Source: Pseudomonadota bacterium
GTDB lineage: Bacteria; Pseudomonadota; Alphaproteobacteria; Rhizobiales; Devosiaceae
DNA: 31,957 nucleotides
Direction: 5' to 3'
Assembly: GCA_023433775.1 (NCBI GenBank)
Contig: JAEYTY010000109.1
Coordinates: forward strand, 1 to 31,957
Both the position numbers and the translations under genes were made by a program. Shown one piece after another: positions 15,548 through 22,738 of the stretch; the stretch's first letter is position 1, and every line of letters starts with the position of its first letter. The notes under the pieces were generated by a model. That model was not told the DNA's origin. It was given only the letters and a program-made list of their open reading frames with translations, and ran no database searches.

Positions 15548-15964
15548 CTAGAGGAACACCGCCCACTCATCCTCACTGGGCGTCAGCACCCGGCTCATGG
15601 CCGTCCCGAGCTGTTCGGTGGTGAAAGGCTTGGCGAGGATTTCATTGACGCCGAGCTGCCGCGCCCGGGTTAGGTTATCCTTGCTGGCATAGGCCGTCAT
15701 CAGGATCACCGGCGTCGTCGACGGGGCCCCAAAGCGCGGATCGCGCAGCACCTGCAACAGGCCCGCCCCATTGATATCGGGCATGTACCAATCCATCAGC
15801 ACGAAGTTGAATGGCGATGTCATGAGCTTGAGCAGGGCCTCGGCACCACCGGAGGCCTCAACGATTTCCCCCACGCCCAGCTTGGTCAGCCCGGCGGTGC
15901 AGATGGCGCGGACATAGGTATTGTCGTCCACGATAAGCGCCCGGAGCCGCCCCGGAATCATCAT
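15548..15964 (-). CDS. single-domain response regulator (CheY-like receiver)
   Basis: A 138-residue protein that is one receiver domain without an output domain. All key residues are present: the acidic pair in ALIVDDN, the phosphoacceptor Asp in FVLMDWYMPDINGAGLL, Thr in VILMTAYAS and Lys in ILAKPFT. The start at ATG 15964 (or the next ATG, 15961) is preferred over a longer frame to 16051, whose extra residues are Arg/Cys-rich and unlike the family. A G-rich run (GGGGGGACGAGG) precedes it. It would act by binding a partner when phosphorylated, as in chemotaxis, stalk or cell-cycle relays. No kinase is beside it; the nearest kinase-like gene (11734-14355) appears unable to donate phosphate. 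Confidence 0.9.
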   Translation of the reverse strand: MMIPGRLRALIVDDNTYVRAICTAGLTKLGVGEIVEASGGAEALLKLMTSPFNFVLMDWYMPDINGAGLLQVLRDPRFGAPSTTPVILMTAYASKDNLTRARQLGVNEILAKPFTTEQLGTAMSRVLTPSEDEWAVFL

Positions 15965-16475
15965 GCCTCGTCCCCCCCGACGTTTCTGTTCGTGCACATG
16001 CGCCAGGCCGCGTCGATCCAGGGATCGAATACAGCCGCAACTCAGTATCACGCTTCAGAAAATACTCGTCCGCATTAGGCCCGCAGCGGGCCCTCGTCAA
16101 TTGGGCCATATACTCCATTTGCCGTAGTTGACCTTCATTTGCGTTGCACCGATGCAACACAGGACGCCTTGTGCGACATGCTGCCACATCAGTGCTTGCT
16201 CCTCACGAATCCGTGAGCTATCCAGCCTGCGTCCACAACGCCATCCGAGGGAGGCACTCAATGAAGCATTTGATGCCACGCCACTCGGGGAAGCGCTTTA
16301 CCCAGCCAGTCGTCCGAACTTGATTTCGGCTCTCTGACCACCGGCTCTCCGGAGCCTTGGACAACCACCCCACCAAACTGAATCGCTGAAACCGGGTCGT
16401 ATTGCGTCCCGATTCCGCCATTCCCTTCCAAACGCAAACAGAGGCCGTGCGACCCCCGGGTCGTCGGATACAAAT
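15965..16475. other. 510-base gap without a convincing gene, rich in perfect small hairpins
   Basis: No ORF here has the codon use of its neighbours. Short frames on the minus strand (around 16097-16421) are rich in Arg, Trp and Cys and look random. Perfect inverted repeats: 16078-16092 (GGCCCGC-A-GCGGGCC), 16143-16158 (GTTGCA-CCGA-TGCAAC), 16202-16217 (CTCACG-AATC-CGTGAG), 16343-16356 (GGCTC-TCCG-GAGCC) and 16450-16463 (CGACCC-CC-GGGTCG). None is followed by a T-run. The stretch should hold promoters for the response regulator (minus) and the small gene at 16476 (plus), and could encode a structured RNA or be a decayed gene. I recognise no known RNA family. Confidence 0.4.
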
Positions 16476-16733
16476 ATGTCAGCCAATGTGCTTGAAAAGC
16501 GCAGCGTCGTGCTGCGTCTCGAATTTTCCATCGCCGATGCCGTCTATCAGCGCGGTCTGCTGCCGGTCATCGCCTCGGCAGTCATTGCCTGGTGGAACCG
16601 CCCTCGGATCACCGACGTCCCGGCCTATCTGCGGGCCGATCTGGGCCTGCCGCCTGTGGATGAGCCCATCCAATGGCACCTCGTGCCGCCGGTGCTCACC
16701 CTGCCGGACGCAGCGCGGAAACGACAAAGATAG
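16476..16733 (+). CDS. small DUF1127-like protein
   Basis: An 85-residue protein with good codon use (G or C in most third positions). The middle is amphipathic or hydrophobic (GLLPVIASAVIAWWNRPRI) and is followed by VPAYLRADLGLPPVDEP, which resembles the short L..DIGL element of DUF1127 proteins, common and mostly uncharacterised in Hyphomicrobiales. No signal peptide or clear membrane helix. The ribosome site before ATG 16476 is weak. The hisS frame is open over the same stretch (from 16402), but that translation is Arg/Pro/Ser-rich and does not look like protein. A strong hairpin follows 5 bases after the stop. Some DUF1127 proteins affect phosphate, carbon or RNA metabolism; nothing specific can be said for this one. 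Confidence 0.6.
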   Translation: MSANVLEKRSVVLRLEFSIADAVYQRGLLPVIASAVIAWWNRPRITDVPAYLRADLGLPPVDEPIQWHLVPPVLTLPDAARKRQR

Positions 16734-16737
16734 AGTG

Positions 16738-16770
16738 TGGCGGCGGCCGGTCCGTTTCCGGCCGCCGCCA
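16738..16770 (+). terminator. 13-bp perfect hairpin between the small gene and hisS
   Basis: Arms 16738-16750 and 16758-16770 are exact reverse complements (core GGCGGCGGCCGG) with the 7-base loop TCCGTTT. It starts 5 bases after the stop at 16733. No T-run follows (TACGCCC), as is common for high-GC alphaproteobacteria. It probably ends the transcript of the small gene, or lies in the hisS leader about 90 bases before its start. Confidence 0.6.
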
Positions 16771-16857
16771 TACGCCCTCGACGACGCAAACAAGCCGCGC
16801 CTGTTGTCTCTCCGGCCCCGATCCGCTACGAACGGCCCGACTTCTCAGGACTTGCAG

Positions 16858-18273
16858 ATGACCGAAAAGACCAAGCTCATTGCCCCGCGCCTGCCGCGCG
16901 GCTTCGAAGACCGCACGCCCGGCGAAATCGCCGCCGTTGGCGCCATGATCGACAAGATCAAGCAGGTCTATGAGCGCTATGGTTTTGACCCGGTCGAAAC
17001 GCCGCTCTTTGAATATACCGAGACGCTCGGCAAATTCCTGCCCGATACCGACCGGCCCAATGCCGGCGTCTTCTCCCTGCAGGACGATGACGAACAGTGG
17101 ATGAGCCTGCGCTACGATCTCACCGCGCCGCTCGCCCGCTACTTCGCCGAAAATTTTGAAACCCTGCCCAAGCCATACCGCTCCTATCGGCAGGGCTATG
17201 TCTTCCGCAACGAAAAGCCCGGCCCCGGCCGCTTCCGCCAGTTCATGCAATTCGACGCCGACACCGTCGGCGCCGCCGGCCCAGAAGCCGACGCCGAAAT
17301 GTGCATGATGATGGCCGACGTCATGGACGCGCTGGGGTTGCAGGGCAAATACGTCGTCCGCGTGAACAACCGCAAGGTGCTGGATGGGGTGCTTGAAGCG
17401 GCAGGCGTCACCTCGGACGAACAAAAGCTGACCGTGCTGCGCGCCATCGACAAGCTCGACAAGTTCGGCCCCGAAGGCGTCAAGCTCCTGCTCGGCGCTG
17501 GGCGCAAGGATGAGAGCGGCGATTTTACTAAGGGGGCAGGGCTCTCTGACGCGCAGGCCGCAGTCGTGCTCGACTATGTGGATGGCAAGCCAGTCGATAA
17601 TGTCGGTACAGCCGAACTCAATGCCATGCAGGCGCTTTTCAACGCCGCTGGCTACGGCCCCGACAAGATCAAAATCGACCCCTCCGTCGTCCGCGGTCTC
17701 GAATATTACACTGGCCCCGTCTTCGAGATTGAACTCACCTTCAAGGTCCAGAACGAAAAGGGCCAGGACGTGGTCTTCGGCTCGGTCGGCGGCGGTGGCC
17801 GTTATGATGGTCTCGTCTCCCGCTTCCGCCGCGAGCCCGTGCCCGCCACCGGCTTTTCCATCGGCGTGTCGCGCCTCGCCAATGCGCTGAAACTCACTGG
17901 CAATCTTGGCGCCACCGAGCCGGTCGGCCCCGTCGTAGTCCTCGTCATGGACAAGGACCAGACCGCCTCCTACCAGGCCATGGTCTCCGAACTCCGCCAG
18001 GCCGGCATTCGCGCCGAAATGTTCCTCGGCAATACCAAGAATTTCGGCAAGCAGGTCGCCTATGCCGACAAGCGCAACGCCCCCGCCGTCATCATCGAGG
18101 GCAGCCTGGAGCGCGAGCAGGGCATCCTGCAGATCAAGGACCTGATCGCCGGCAAGCAGGCCGCCCAAGGCATCACCGACAATGCCGAATGGAAGGCCGC
18201 CCGTCCCGGCCAGTTCGAGGTCAAGCGCGGCGAGCTTGTCTCCGCCATCCAGAAGCTGCTGAGCGAGCAATGA
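16858..18273 (+). CDS. hisS: histidyl-tRNA synthetase, alphaproteobacterial (eukaryote-like) type
   Basis: A 471-residue class II synthetase that charges tRNA-His with histidine. Start ATG 16858, with AGGA 8 bases upstream; the frame is open back to 16402 but that part is not protein-like. Landmarks: PRGFEDRTP at the N-terminus, RYDLTAPLARY at 85-95, motif 2 as GYVFRNEKPGPGRFRQFMQF at 113-132, the histidine site GLEYYTG at 280-286, GGGGRYDGL, and a C-terminal anticodon-binding domain (about 375-471). Common bacterial HisRS has LRPEGT and RHERPQKGRYRQF instead, so this belongs to the divergent group found in alphaproteobacteria whose tRNA-His lacks G-1. That tRNA is in this window. The stop overlaps the hisZ start as ATGA. 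Confidence 0.97.
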   Translation: MTEKTKLIAPRLPRGFEDRTPGEIAAVGAMIDKIKQVYERYGFDPVETPLFEYTETLGKFLPDTDRPNAGVFSLQDDDEQWMSLRYDLTAPLARYFAENFETLPKPYRSYRQGYVFRNEKPGPGRFRQFMQFDADTVGAAGPEADAEMCMMMADVMDALGLQGKYVVRVNNRKVLDGVLEAAGVTSDEQKLTVLRAIDKLDKFGPEGVKLLLGAGRKDESGDFTKGAGLSDAQAAVVLDYVDGKPVDNVGTAELNAMQALFNAAGYGPDKIKIDPSVVRGLEYYTGPVFEIELTFKVQNEKGQDVVFGSVGGGGRYDGLVSRFRREPVPATGFSIGVSRLANALKLTGNLGATEPVGPVVVLVMDKDQTASYQAMVSELRQAGIRAEMFLGNTKNFGKQVAYADKRNAPAVIIEGSLEREQGILQIKDLIAGKQAAQGITDNAEWKAARPGQFEVKRGELVSAIQKLLSEQ

Positions 18274-19334
18274 CCAACGCCGCAATGCGCCGGACACAAC
18301 TCGAATCCCTTGTCGAAGCGCAGGGCGGCTGCCGCGCCACCCCGCCTTTGCTGCTCAGCGCCGATCCCTATTTCGATCTGGCCGGCGAGGAATTCGGACG
18401 GCGCTTGCTGCTCACCACCGACATGACCGGCGCCGAATATTGCCTGCGCCCCGATTTCACCCTGCCTATCGTCGCCGACTATATCGCCGAAGGCGCGGGT
18501 CGCCCCGCAGCCTTCTCCTATCTTGGCCCCATTTTCCGCCAGCGCGACACCGGCCCTGCCGAATTCGATCAGGCCGGCATCGAACTGCTCGCCCAGCCCG
18601 ATGGCGATGTGGCGCTCGATCAGGTGCTGACCTTCGCCCGCGCCGCGCTCTCGCTTTATGGCGTCACCCCGCAGGTGCGCGTCGGTGGCGTCGGCCTCTT
18701 TGAATCTCTCCTCGTCCAGGCCGATATGCCCGACGCCTGGCGCCCGCGCATTCGCCACCGCTTCGGCCACACCGAGGCCATGGATCGCCTGCTGACGCGC
18801 CTCGAACAGGCGCCAGACCTGCCGCGCAATGAACAGCCGGACCGCGAGGCGCTGGTCGAAGACATCACCGCCCGCATGGTCAGTGCCGGCCTCAGCCTCT
18901 CCGAAGGCCGCACACCCGAGGAAATCGCCGAGCGCTTCCTCGAGCAACAGGCGCTCGACGCCGCCCATGTGCCTGCGGCAACATTGAAGCTGCTGCGCGA
19001 CTATCTCGCTATCAAGGGTGATGTCCTCGCCGCCCTGCGCGATATCGAAGCCCTCGCTGAAAAGCACCGGCTGATGCTCGGCGCGCCCATCCGCACCCTG
19101 CGTCGTCATCTCGATGGCCTGGGCGAAGCCAAGGTCACCTTCGACGCCAGCTTCTCCCCGCGCCTCGATTATTACACCGGCATTGTCTTCGAAATGCGAG
19201 GGCAGGGCGACACGGTGCTCGCCTCGGGCGGCCAATATGATCGCCTGTTGGAACGCCTCGGCGCCAAGGCCCCCATCGCCGCCTCGGGCTGCGCGCTCTG
19301 GGTCGACAGGCTGGAAGCGGAGTGGCCGAAATGA
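18270..19334 (+). CDS. hisZ: ATP phosphoribosyltransferase regulatory subunit
   Basis: A 354-residue paralogue of the HisRS catalytic domain that has lost tRNA charging and serves as the regulatory partner of short-form HisG in the first step of histidine synthesis. HisRS-like blocks remain: LRPDFTLPIVADY, FSYLGPIFRQRDTGPAEFDQAGIELL (motif 2 remnant), SPRLDYYTGIVFEM and GGQYDRLLERLG. No anticodon-binding domain follows, as expected. The ATG at 18270 overlaps the hisS stop by 4 bases (ATGA), and its own TGA overlaps hisG in the same way. Histidine feedback is expected to act through the HisZ-HisG hetero-octamer, known for this family. Confidence 0.93.
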   Translation: MTNAAMRRTQLESLVEAQGGCRATPPLLLSADPYFDLAGEEFGRRLLLTTDMTGAEYCLRPDFTLPIVADYIAEGAGRPAAFSYLGPIFRQRDTGPAEFDQAGIELLAQPDGDVALDQVLTFARAALSLYGVTPQVRVGGVGLFESLLVQADMPDAWRPRIRHRFGHTEAMDRLLTRLEQAPDLPRNEQPDREALVEDITARMVSAGLSLSEGRTPEEIAERFLEQQALDAAHVPAATLKLLRDYLAIKGDVLAALRDIEALAEKHRLMLGAPIRTLRRHLDGLGEAKVTFDASFSPRLDYYTGIVFEMRGQGDTVLASGGQYDRLLERLGAKAPIAASGCALWVDRLEAEWPK

Positions 19335-20026
19335 GTGGCATTACCCTCGCCGTCCCCTCCAAGGGCCGCCTTGAAGAACTCACCCGCGAATGGTTCGCCG
19401 CGCGCGGTCTCACCATTTCCCGTCCCGGCGGCGCCCGATCTTATCTCGGCGTCATCGAAGGCGAACCGGACGTCACGGTGCGCTTTTTCCCCGCCTCGGA
19501 AATCGCCCGCGAGCTCATTCGCGGCACCATCGATTTCGGCGTCACCGGTCGTGACCTGATCCACGAAACCAGCGAGAGCGGCCCCCAATCGGTGGAATTC
19601 GCGCGCAATCTTGGCTTCGGCCGGGCCGATGTCGTGGTCGCTGTGCCCGAAGCCTGGATCGACGTCACCCATATGCACGATCTTGCCGATGTCGCGTCCG
19701 ATTTCCGCTCCCGCCATGGCCGCTGGCTGCGCATCGCCACCAAATATATCACCATCACCCGCCAGCATTTCGCCCGCGCCGGCATTGCCGAATACCGCAT
19801 CGTCGAAAGCCTCGGCGCCACCGAAGCGGCGCCCGCCTCGGGCGTGGCCGATATTGTGGTGGACATCACCACCACCGGTTCTACCCTCGCCGCCAATGGC
19901 TTGCGCGTGCTCGAAGATGGCGTGATGCTCAAAAGCGAGGCCAATCTCATCGTCTCGCGCACCGCAGAATGGTCCGCGGCAAAGACCGCGCGCATCGAAA
20001 GCGTCCTGGCGCGGCTCAGGGCCTAA
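19331..20026 (+). CDS. hisG: ATP phosphoribosyltransferase catalytic subunit, short form
   Basis: A 231-residue short-form HisG (long forms are about 290 residues and carry a C-terminal ACT-like domain, absent here). It catalyses ATP + PRPP to phosphoribosyl-ATP, the committed step of histidine synthesis, and needs HisZ. Visible motifs: LAVPSKGRL near the start, DFGVTGRDLI, LGFGRADVVVAVP, and the PRPP loop VADIVVDITTTGSTL. The start at 19331 is chosen because it forms an ATGA overlap with hisZ; a GTG at 19322 is possible but offers no better ribosome site. A small membrane-protein gene follows after 32 bases. Confidence 0.96.
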   Translation: MSGITLAVPSKGRLEELTREWFAARGLTISRPGGARSYLGVIEGEPDVTVRFFPASEIARELIRGTIDFGVTGRDLIHETSESGPQSVEFARNLGFGRADVVVAVPEAWIDVTHMHDLADVASDFRSRHGRWLRIATKYITITRQHFARAGIAEYRIVESLGATEAAPASGVADIVVDITTTGSTLAANGLRVLEDGVMLKSEANLIVSRTAEWSAAKTARIESVLARLRA

Positions 20027-20058
20027 GCGGCGCGCCGGATCGGGCAGGGGGAAACGTC

Positions 20059-20193
20059 ATGGAATTGCTGGTTCCGGTGCTTGTTCTGGTCGGCGTCGCC
20101 GCCATTCTCTACGCCGCCTTCCGTCCCCAACCCGCCAAACCGGTGCCCGCTGAAGAAGCCAGTGAAACGACGGAACAGCCCGCTACGGAATAG
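20059..20193 (+). CDS. 44-residue single-pass membrane peptide
   Basis: Starts at ATG 20059 after a GGGCAGGGGGA ribosome site. Residues 1-20 (MELLVPVLVLVGVAAILYAA) form one membrane helix, followed by a proline- and glutamate-rich cytosolic or periplasmic tail. It lies 32 bases after hisG on the same strand and so may be the last gene of the hisS-hisZ-hisG transcript. It is shorter than most annotation cut-offs. I recognise no family. Codon use and the clean helix-plus-tail layout support a real gene, but a chance ORF cannot be excluded. Confidence 0.5.
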   Translation: MELLVPVLVLVGVAAILYAAFRPQPAKPVPAEEASETTEQPATE

Positions 20194-20197
20194 GGCC

Positions 20198-20587
20198 TCA
20201 GCGCTTTTCCCGAAACACCAGCCAGTTCGCCGCCGCCAGATTGGTCGCCATACCGCTGATACTGCCTGCGGCCACCGCCAACGTCAGCGTCACCGGATTG
20301 GGCGGTTGAACCATGACGACCAGGCTATAGGCCAGCCAGTTCACCGCCGCGCCCGGCAGCATGGCCCCAAAGTAGCGCAGAAATTCCCAATGCTTCGCAC
20401 TGCTTTCCGCCCGGTCGGCAAAGGCAAAATTGCGGTTGATCAGCCATGTGGTCAGCACCGCGCAGGCAAAGGACACGGTCCGCCCGCCAAAGGCGCCGAG
20501 CAGCGGGCTCGCCAGCAGCAATACGCAGGCATCCACGCCAAATCCCACTGCTCCGGCAATGGCAAAGGGGATGATGCGTTTTTTCAA
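20198..20587 (-). CDS. GtrA-family membrane protein (lipid-linked sugar flippase)
   Basis: A 129-residue protein with four predicted membrane helices: IIPFAIAGAVGFGVDACVLLLA, RTVSFACAVLTTWLINRNFAF, LRYFGAMLPGAAVNWLAYSLVVM and LTLAVAAGSISGMATNLAAANWLVF. The TWLINRNFAF block and the closing NWLVF are typical of GtrA/DPMS flippases, thought to move polyprenyl-phosphate sugars across the inner membrane. The start is a TTG at 20587 that overlaps the TGA of the upstream glycosyltransferase gene (TTGA), with GGGA just before it, which implies coupled translation. The partner glycosyltransferase would make the lipid-linked sugar that this protein flips. Confidence 0.85.
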   Translation of the reverse strand: MKKRIIPFAIAGAVGFGVDACVLLLASPLLGAFGGRTVSFACAVLTTWLINRNFAFADRAESSAKHWEFLRYFGAMLPGAAVNWLAYSLVVMVQPPNPVTLTLAVAAGSISGMATNLAAANWLVFREKR

Positions 20588-21543
20588 TTGTCCCGCGCCC
20601 GTGGCGCCGGAATTTCGAGATAGCGCAAACGCTTCGCCTCCGCTCTGCCGGTCACCACACTGTCCAGAATGACTGCGGTCGCACCCAGGATGAGGCTGGT
20701 GATCATCCCGAGCCCGGCCAGGATTGCCGTTGGCAGGCGTGGCACCAGACCGGTTTCGAAATAGTCGATGAACACCGGTATCGCGAGCAGGATTGAGACG
20801 ACCGCCACAATGCTCCCCAGCGCGATATAAAGTTGGCGCGGCCTTTCGCGGGCAAATAGACGGATAATCGCTTTAAGGATGAGCAATCCATCCCGAATTG
20901 TTCCCAATTTGCTATCCGACCCTTCGACGCGGCTGCCATAGCTGGTCGGCGCTTCACCATAAGGCGCGCGCAATTCAAGAGCATGAATGGTCAGCTCGGT
21001 CTCAATCTCGAAGCCCTTGGACAGCGACGGGAAAGATTTTACAAAGCGGCGCGACAAGACCCGGTAGCCCGAAAGCATATCGGTAAAACCGCGACCGAAC
21101 ATGCGGGCGACAGTGCCCGTAAGCAGCCTGTTCCCCAGGACGTGCCCAGTACGAAATTCGCCGCCGTCACCGACCGGCACGCGCGTGCCCACCACCATGT
21201 CGAGGCCATTGTCGAGCAATTGGTCCGTCAATGCCCGACATTGGCTGGCGTCATAGGTGCCGTCACCATCTGCGATCACATAGACATCGGCCTCAACGTC
21301 AGCGAACTGACGACGGACGACATTACCCTTGCCGCGCTGCGGCACCTGCCGAACAATCGCGCCGGCTGCCAGTGCCGCCTGTGCTGTGCCATCAGTCGAG
21401 GCATTGTCGAACACGTAGATTGTTGCTTCGGGCAAAGCGGCGCGGAACGCCTCCACCACTGAGGCGATAACAAGAACCTCATTGAAGCACGGCAGGATCA
21501 CCGCTACATGATTGCCCCTGTAAAGCTGAGTCACGCGCGACAT
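20584..21543 (-). CDS. family 2 glycosyltransferase (polyprenyl-phosphate type)
   Basis: A 319-residue protein. A GT-A domain fills about 1-215: VAVILPCFNE at the start, YVFDNASTDGT for nucleotide binding, the metal-binding D92-G-D94 in VIADGDGTYD, then GTRVPVGDGGEFR and GFTDMLSGYRVLSRRF, as in dolichyl-phosphate mannose/glucose synthase-like enzymes. The C-terminus has two membrane helices (YIALGSIVAVVSILLAIPVFI; PTAILAGLGMITSLILGATAVIL). It likely moves a sugar from a nucleotide donor to undecaprenyl phosphate on the cytosolic face. ATG 21543 is chosen over an in-frame TTG at 21552 that falls in the GGAAGGA site. Coupled with the GtrA-like gene. A third, membrane-bound transferase that usually completes such sets is not nearby. 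Confidence 0.88.
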   Translation of the reverse strand: MSRVTQLYRGNHVAVILPCFNEVLVIASVVEAFRAALPEATIYVFDNASTDGTAQAALAAGAIVRQVPQRGKGNVVRRQFADVEADVYVIADGDGTYDASQCRALTDQLLDNGLDMVVGTRVPVGDGGEFRTGHVLGNRLLTGTVARMFGRGFTDMLSGYRVLSRRFVKSFPSLSKGFEIETELTIHALELRAPYGEAPTSYGSRVEGSDSKLGTIRDGLLILKAIIRLFARERPRQLYIALGSIVAVVSILLAIPVFIDYFETGLVPRLPTAILAGLGMITSLILGATAVILDSVVTGRAEAKRLRYLEIPAPRARDN

Positions 21544-21619
21544 TCCTTCCAAATCAGTCCTGCTATCCTAGCTGCGCAAATGTCGAAAAAGCGTAACCTC
21601 GCCCGCGGCCGGATGCACC

Positions 21620-22369
21620 ATGCTTGACCCCACCATCCTGCTCGCGCTCATGGCCGTCGGAATGCTCGCCGGCTTCGTCGATGCCATTGCCGGCGGGGGC
21701 GGCATGATAACGGTGCCCGCGCTGCTGGCGGCAGGCCTGCCACCGGTTTCGGCGCTGGCCACCAACAAGATGCAGTCCATGGTCGGAACGGGCATGGCGG
21801 TTGTCACCTATTGGCGGCGCGGCTTTGTTGCCCTGCGCAGCCTCGTACCAGCAATCGGCTTTACCTTCGCAGGCAGCCTGCTCGGCGCCTTCACCGTCAG
21901 CAGGGTCGATACCTCACTGCTGGGCATTGCCGTGCCGGTCGCGCTCATTGCCATAGCGGTCTATTTTCTCTTCGCGCCAAAGCTTTCCGATGCCGACAAG
22001 GCCGCCCGCCTGCCATTCAGCCCCTTCGTTCCGATCATGGGTTTTGCCATCGGGTTTTATGACGGCATTTTCGGCCCCGGCACCGGCTCGTTCTTCACCA
22101 TCGGCTTCGTGCTACTGTTCGGCCTTGGCCTCACCCGTGCCACCGGCAATACCAAGGCGTTGAATTTCACGTCCAATCTGGCTGCGCTGGTCATCTTCAT
22201 TCCCGGCGGCCATGTGGTGTGGCCGGTTGCCATCGTCATGGCGCTGGGCCAGCTCATTGGCGGCTATATCGGCGCCCGCACCGGCATCCGCTATGGCGCC
22301 AAAATCATCCGCCCCCTGGTCGTGGTCGTCTCCATCGCCCTGGCCATAAAGCTGCTCTTCTGGCCCTGA
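21620..22369 (+). CDS. TSUP/TauE-SafE family membrane transporter
   Basis: A 249-residue membrane protein with about eight predicted helices and two-fold repeated sequence. The N-terminal LAGFVDAIAGGGGMITVPALL and the mid-protein GFYDGIFGPGTGSFFTIGFVLLFG are the paired family signatures, as in E. coli YfcA. Members export sulfite, sulfoacetate, taurine-derived or other organic anions; the cargo of this branch is unknown. It is read away from the GT2 gene, with 76 bases between the starts, and converges with the small BrnA-like gene (1 base between stops). Confidence 0.88.
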   Translation: MLDPTILLALMAVGMLAGFVDAIAGGGGMITVPALLAAGLPPVSALATNKMQSMVGTGMAVVTYWRRGFVALRSLVPAIGFTFAGSLLGAFTVSRVDTSLLGIAVPVALIAIAVYFLFAPKLSDADKAARLPFSPFVPIMGFAIGFYDGIFGPGTGSFFTIGFVLLFGLGLTRATGNTKALNFTSNLAALVIFIPGGHVVWPVAIVMALGQLIGGYIGARTGIRYGAKIIRPLVVVVSIALAIKLLFWP

Positions 22370-22370
22370 C

Positions 22371-22601
22371 CTAGTCGAGCCCCGCCGCTATCCGCAGCGC
22401 CGCATTGATCCGGTCCTGCCAGCCCGGACCATCATCCTGAAAATGCTCCAGCACCGCACGGTCGAGCCGCAGCGACACCATCTCCTTGCCCTCCGGCGGG
22501 CTGGAGGACTTTGGCGCAGCCGGCTCAACCGGCCTCGTCGATGCGCTCTTGAAAGCAGCTTCGGCCTGCTCATGAACATTGCCGCGTCGTGGCGTGCGCA
22601 T
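22371..22601 (-). CDS. BrnA/DUF4415-like antitoxin, orphan
   Basis: A 76-residue protein. The C-terminal half reads KEMVSLRLDRAVLEHFQDDGPGWQDRINAALRIAAGL, the ribbon-helix-helix pattern of BrnA/DUF4415 proteins (strand, then VLEHF..GPGWQ.RIN..LR). The N-terminal 35 residues are polar and likely flexible. ATG 22601 has a GGAG about 10 bases upstream. BrnA proteins normally neutralise the RNase BrnT, whose gene usually sits directly upstream; no BrnT-like frame is found on either side here. It may regulate transcription alone or partner with a distant toxin. Confidence 0.7.
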   Translation of the reverse strand: MRTPRRGNVHEQAEAAFKSASTRPVEPAAPKSSSPPEGKEMVSLRLDRAVLEHFQDDGPGWQDRINAALRIAAGLD

Positions 22602-22652
22602 CGGTTTCGATCTCCGTGAAGCAATGAGAATAGAGCCGCATAAGGGCAAGAA

Positions 22653-22680
22653 AAAGCCCCGGTGTCTCCACCGGGGCTTT
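22653..22680 (-). terminator. rho-independent terminator of groEL
   Basis: Perfect 12-bp stem (22653-22664 with 22669-22680; core GCCCCGGTG) around the 4-base loop TCTC. On the minus strand the stem is followed by TTTTTC, so it ends leftward transcription. It lies 58 bases after the groEL stop and just before the BrnA-like gene, which therefore needs its own promoter. Confidence 0.9.
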
Positions 22681-22738
22681 CCACGAAGATCGTGACTGGG
22701 AAGAAACGATCCTCGAAGCTTGAGTGCTGGGGGATGGA

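Noticed and set aside
16143..16158. GTTGCA-CCGA-TGCAAC as a second LacI-type operator
   Set aside because: The spacing and centre (CCGA between 6-base arms) differ from the LacI pattern, and no sugar gene is adjacent. It is kept only as part of the hairpin cluster.
16097..16421. Short minus-strand frames between the response regulator and the DUF1127-like gene, considered as integrase or IS remnants
   Set aside because: The translations are Arg/Trp/Cys-rich with no catalytic motif, and no terminal repeats or target duplications flank them.
16402..16857. Long N-terminal extension of the hisS frame
   Set aside because: The extra 152 residues are Arg/Pro/Ser-rich, overlap a better small gene in another frame and cross the 13-bp hairpin. 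HisRS begins at 16858 with a ribosome site.
16696..18297. 533-residue minus-strand ORF opposite hisS
   Set aside because: Antisense shadow of hisS. The composition is low in complexity (Ala/Gly/Asp/Glu-rich) with no recognisable domain.
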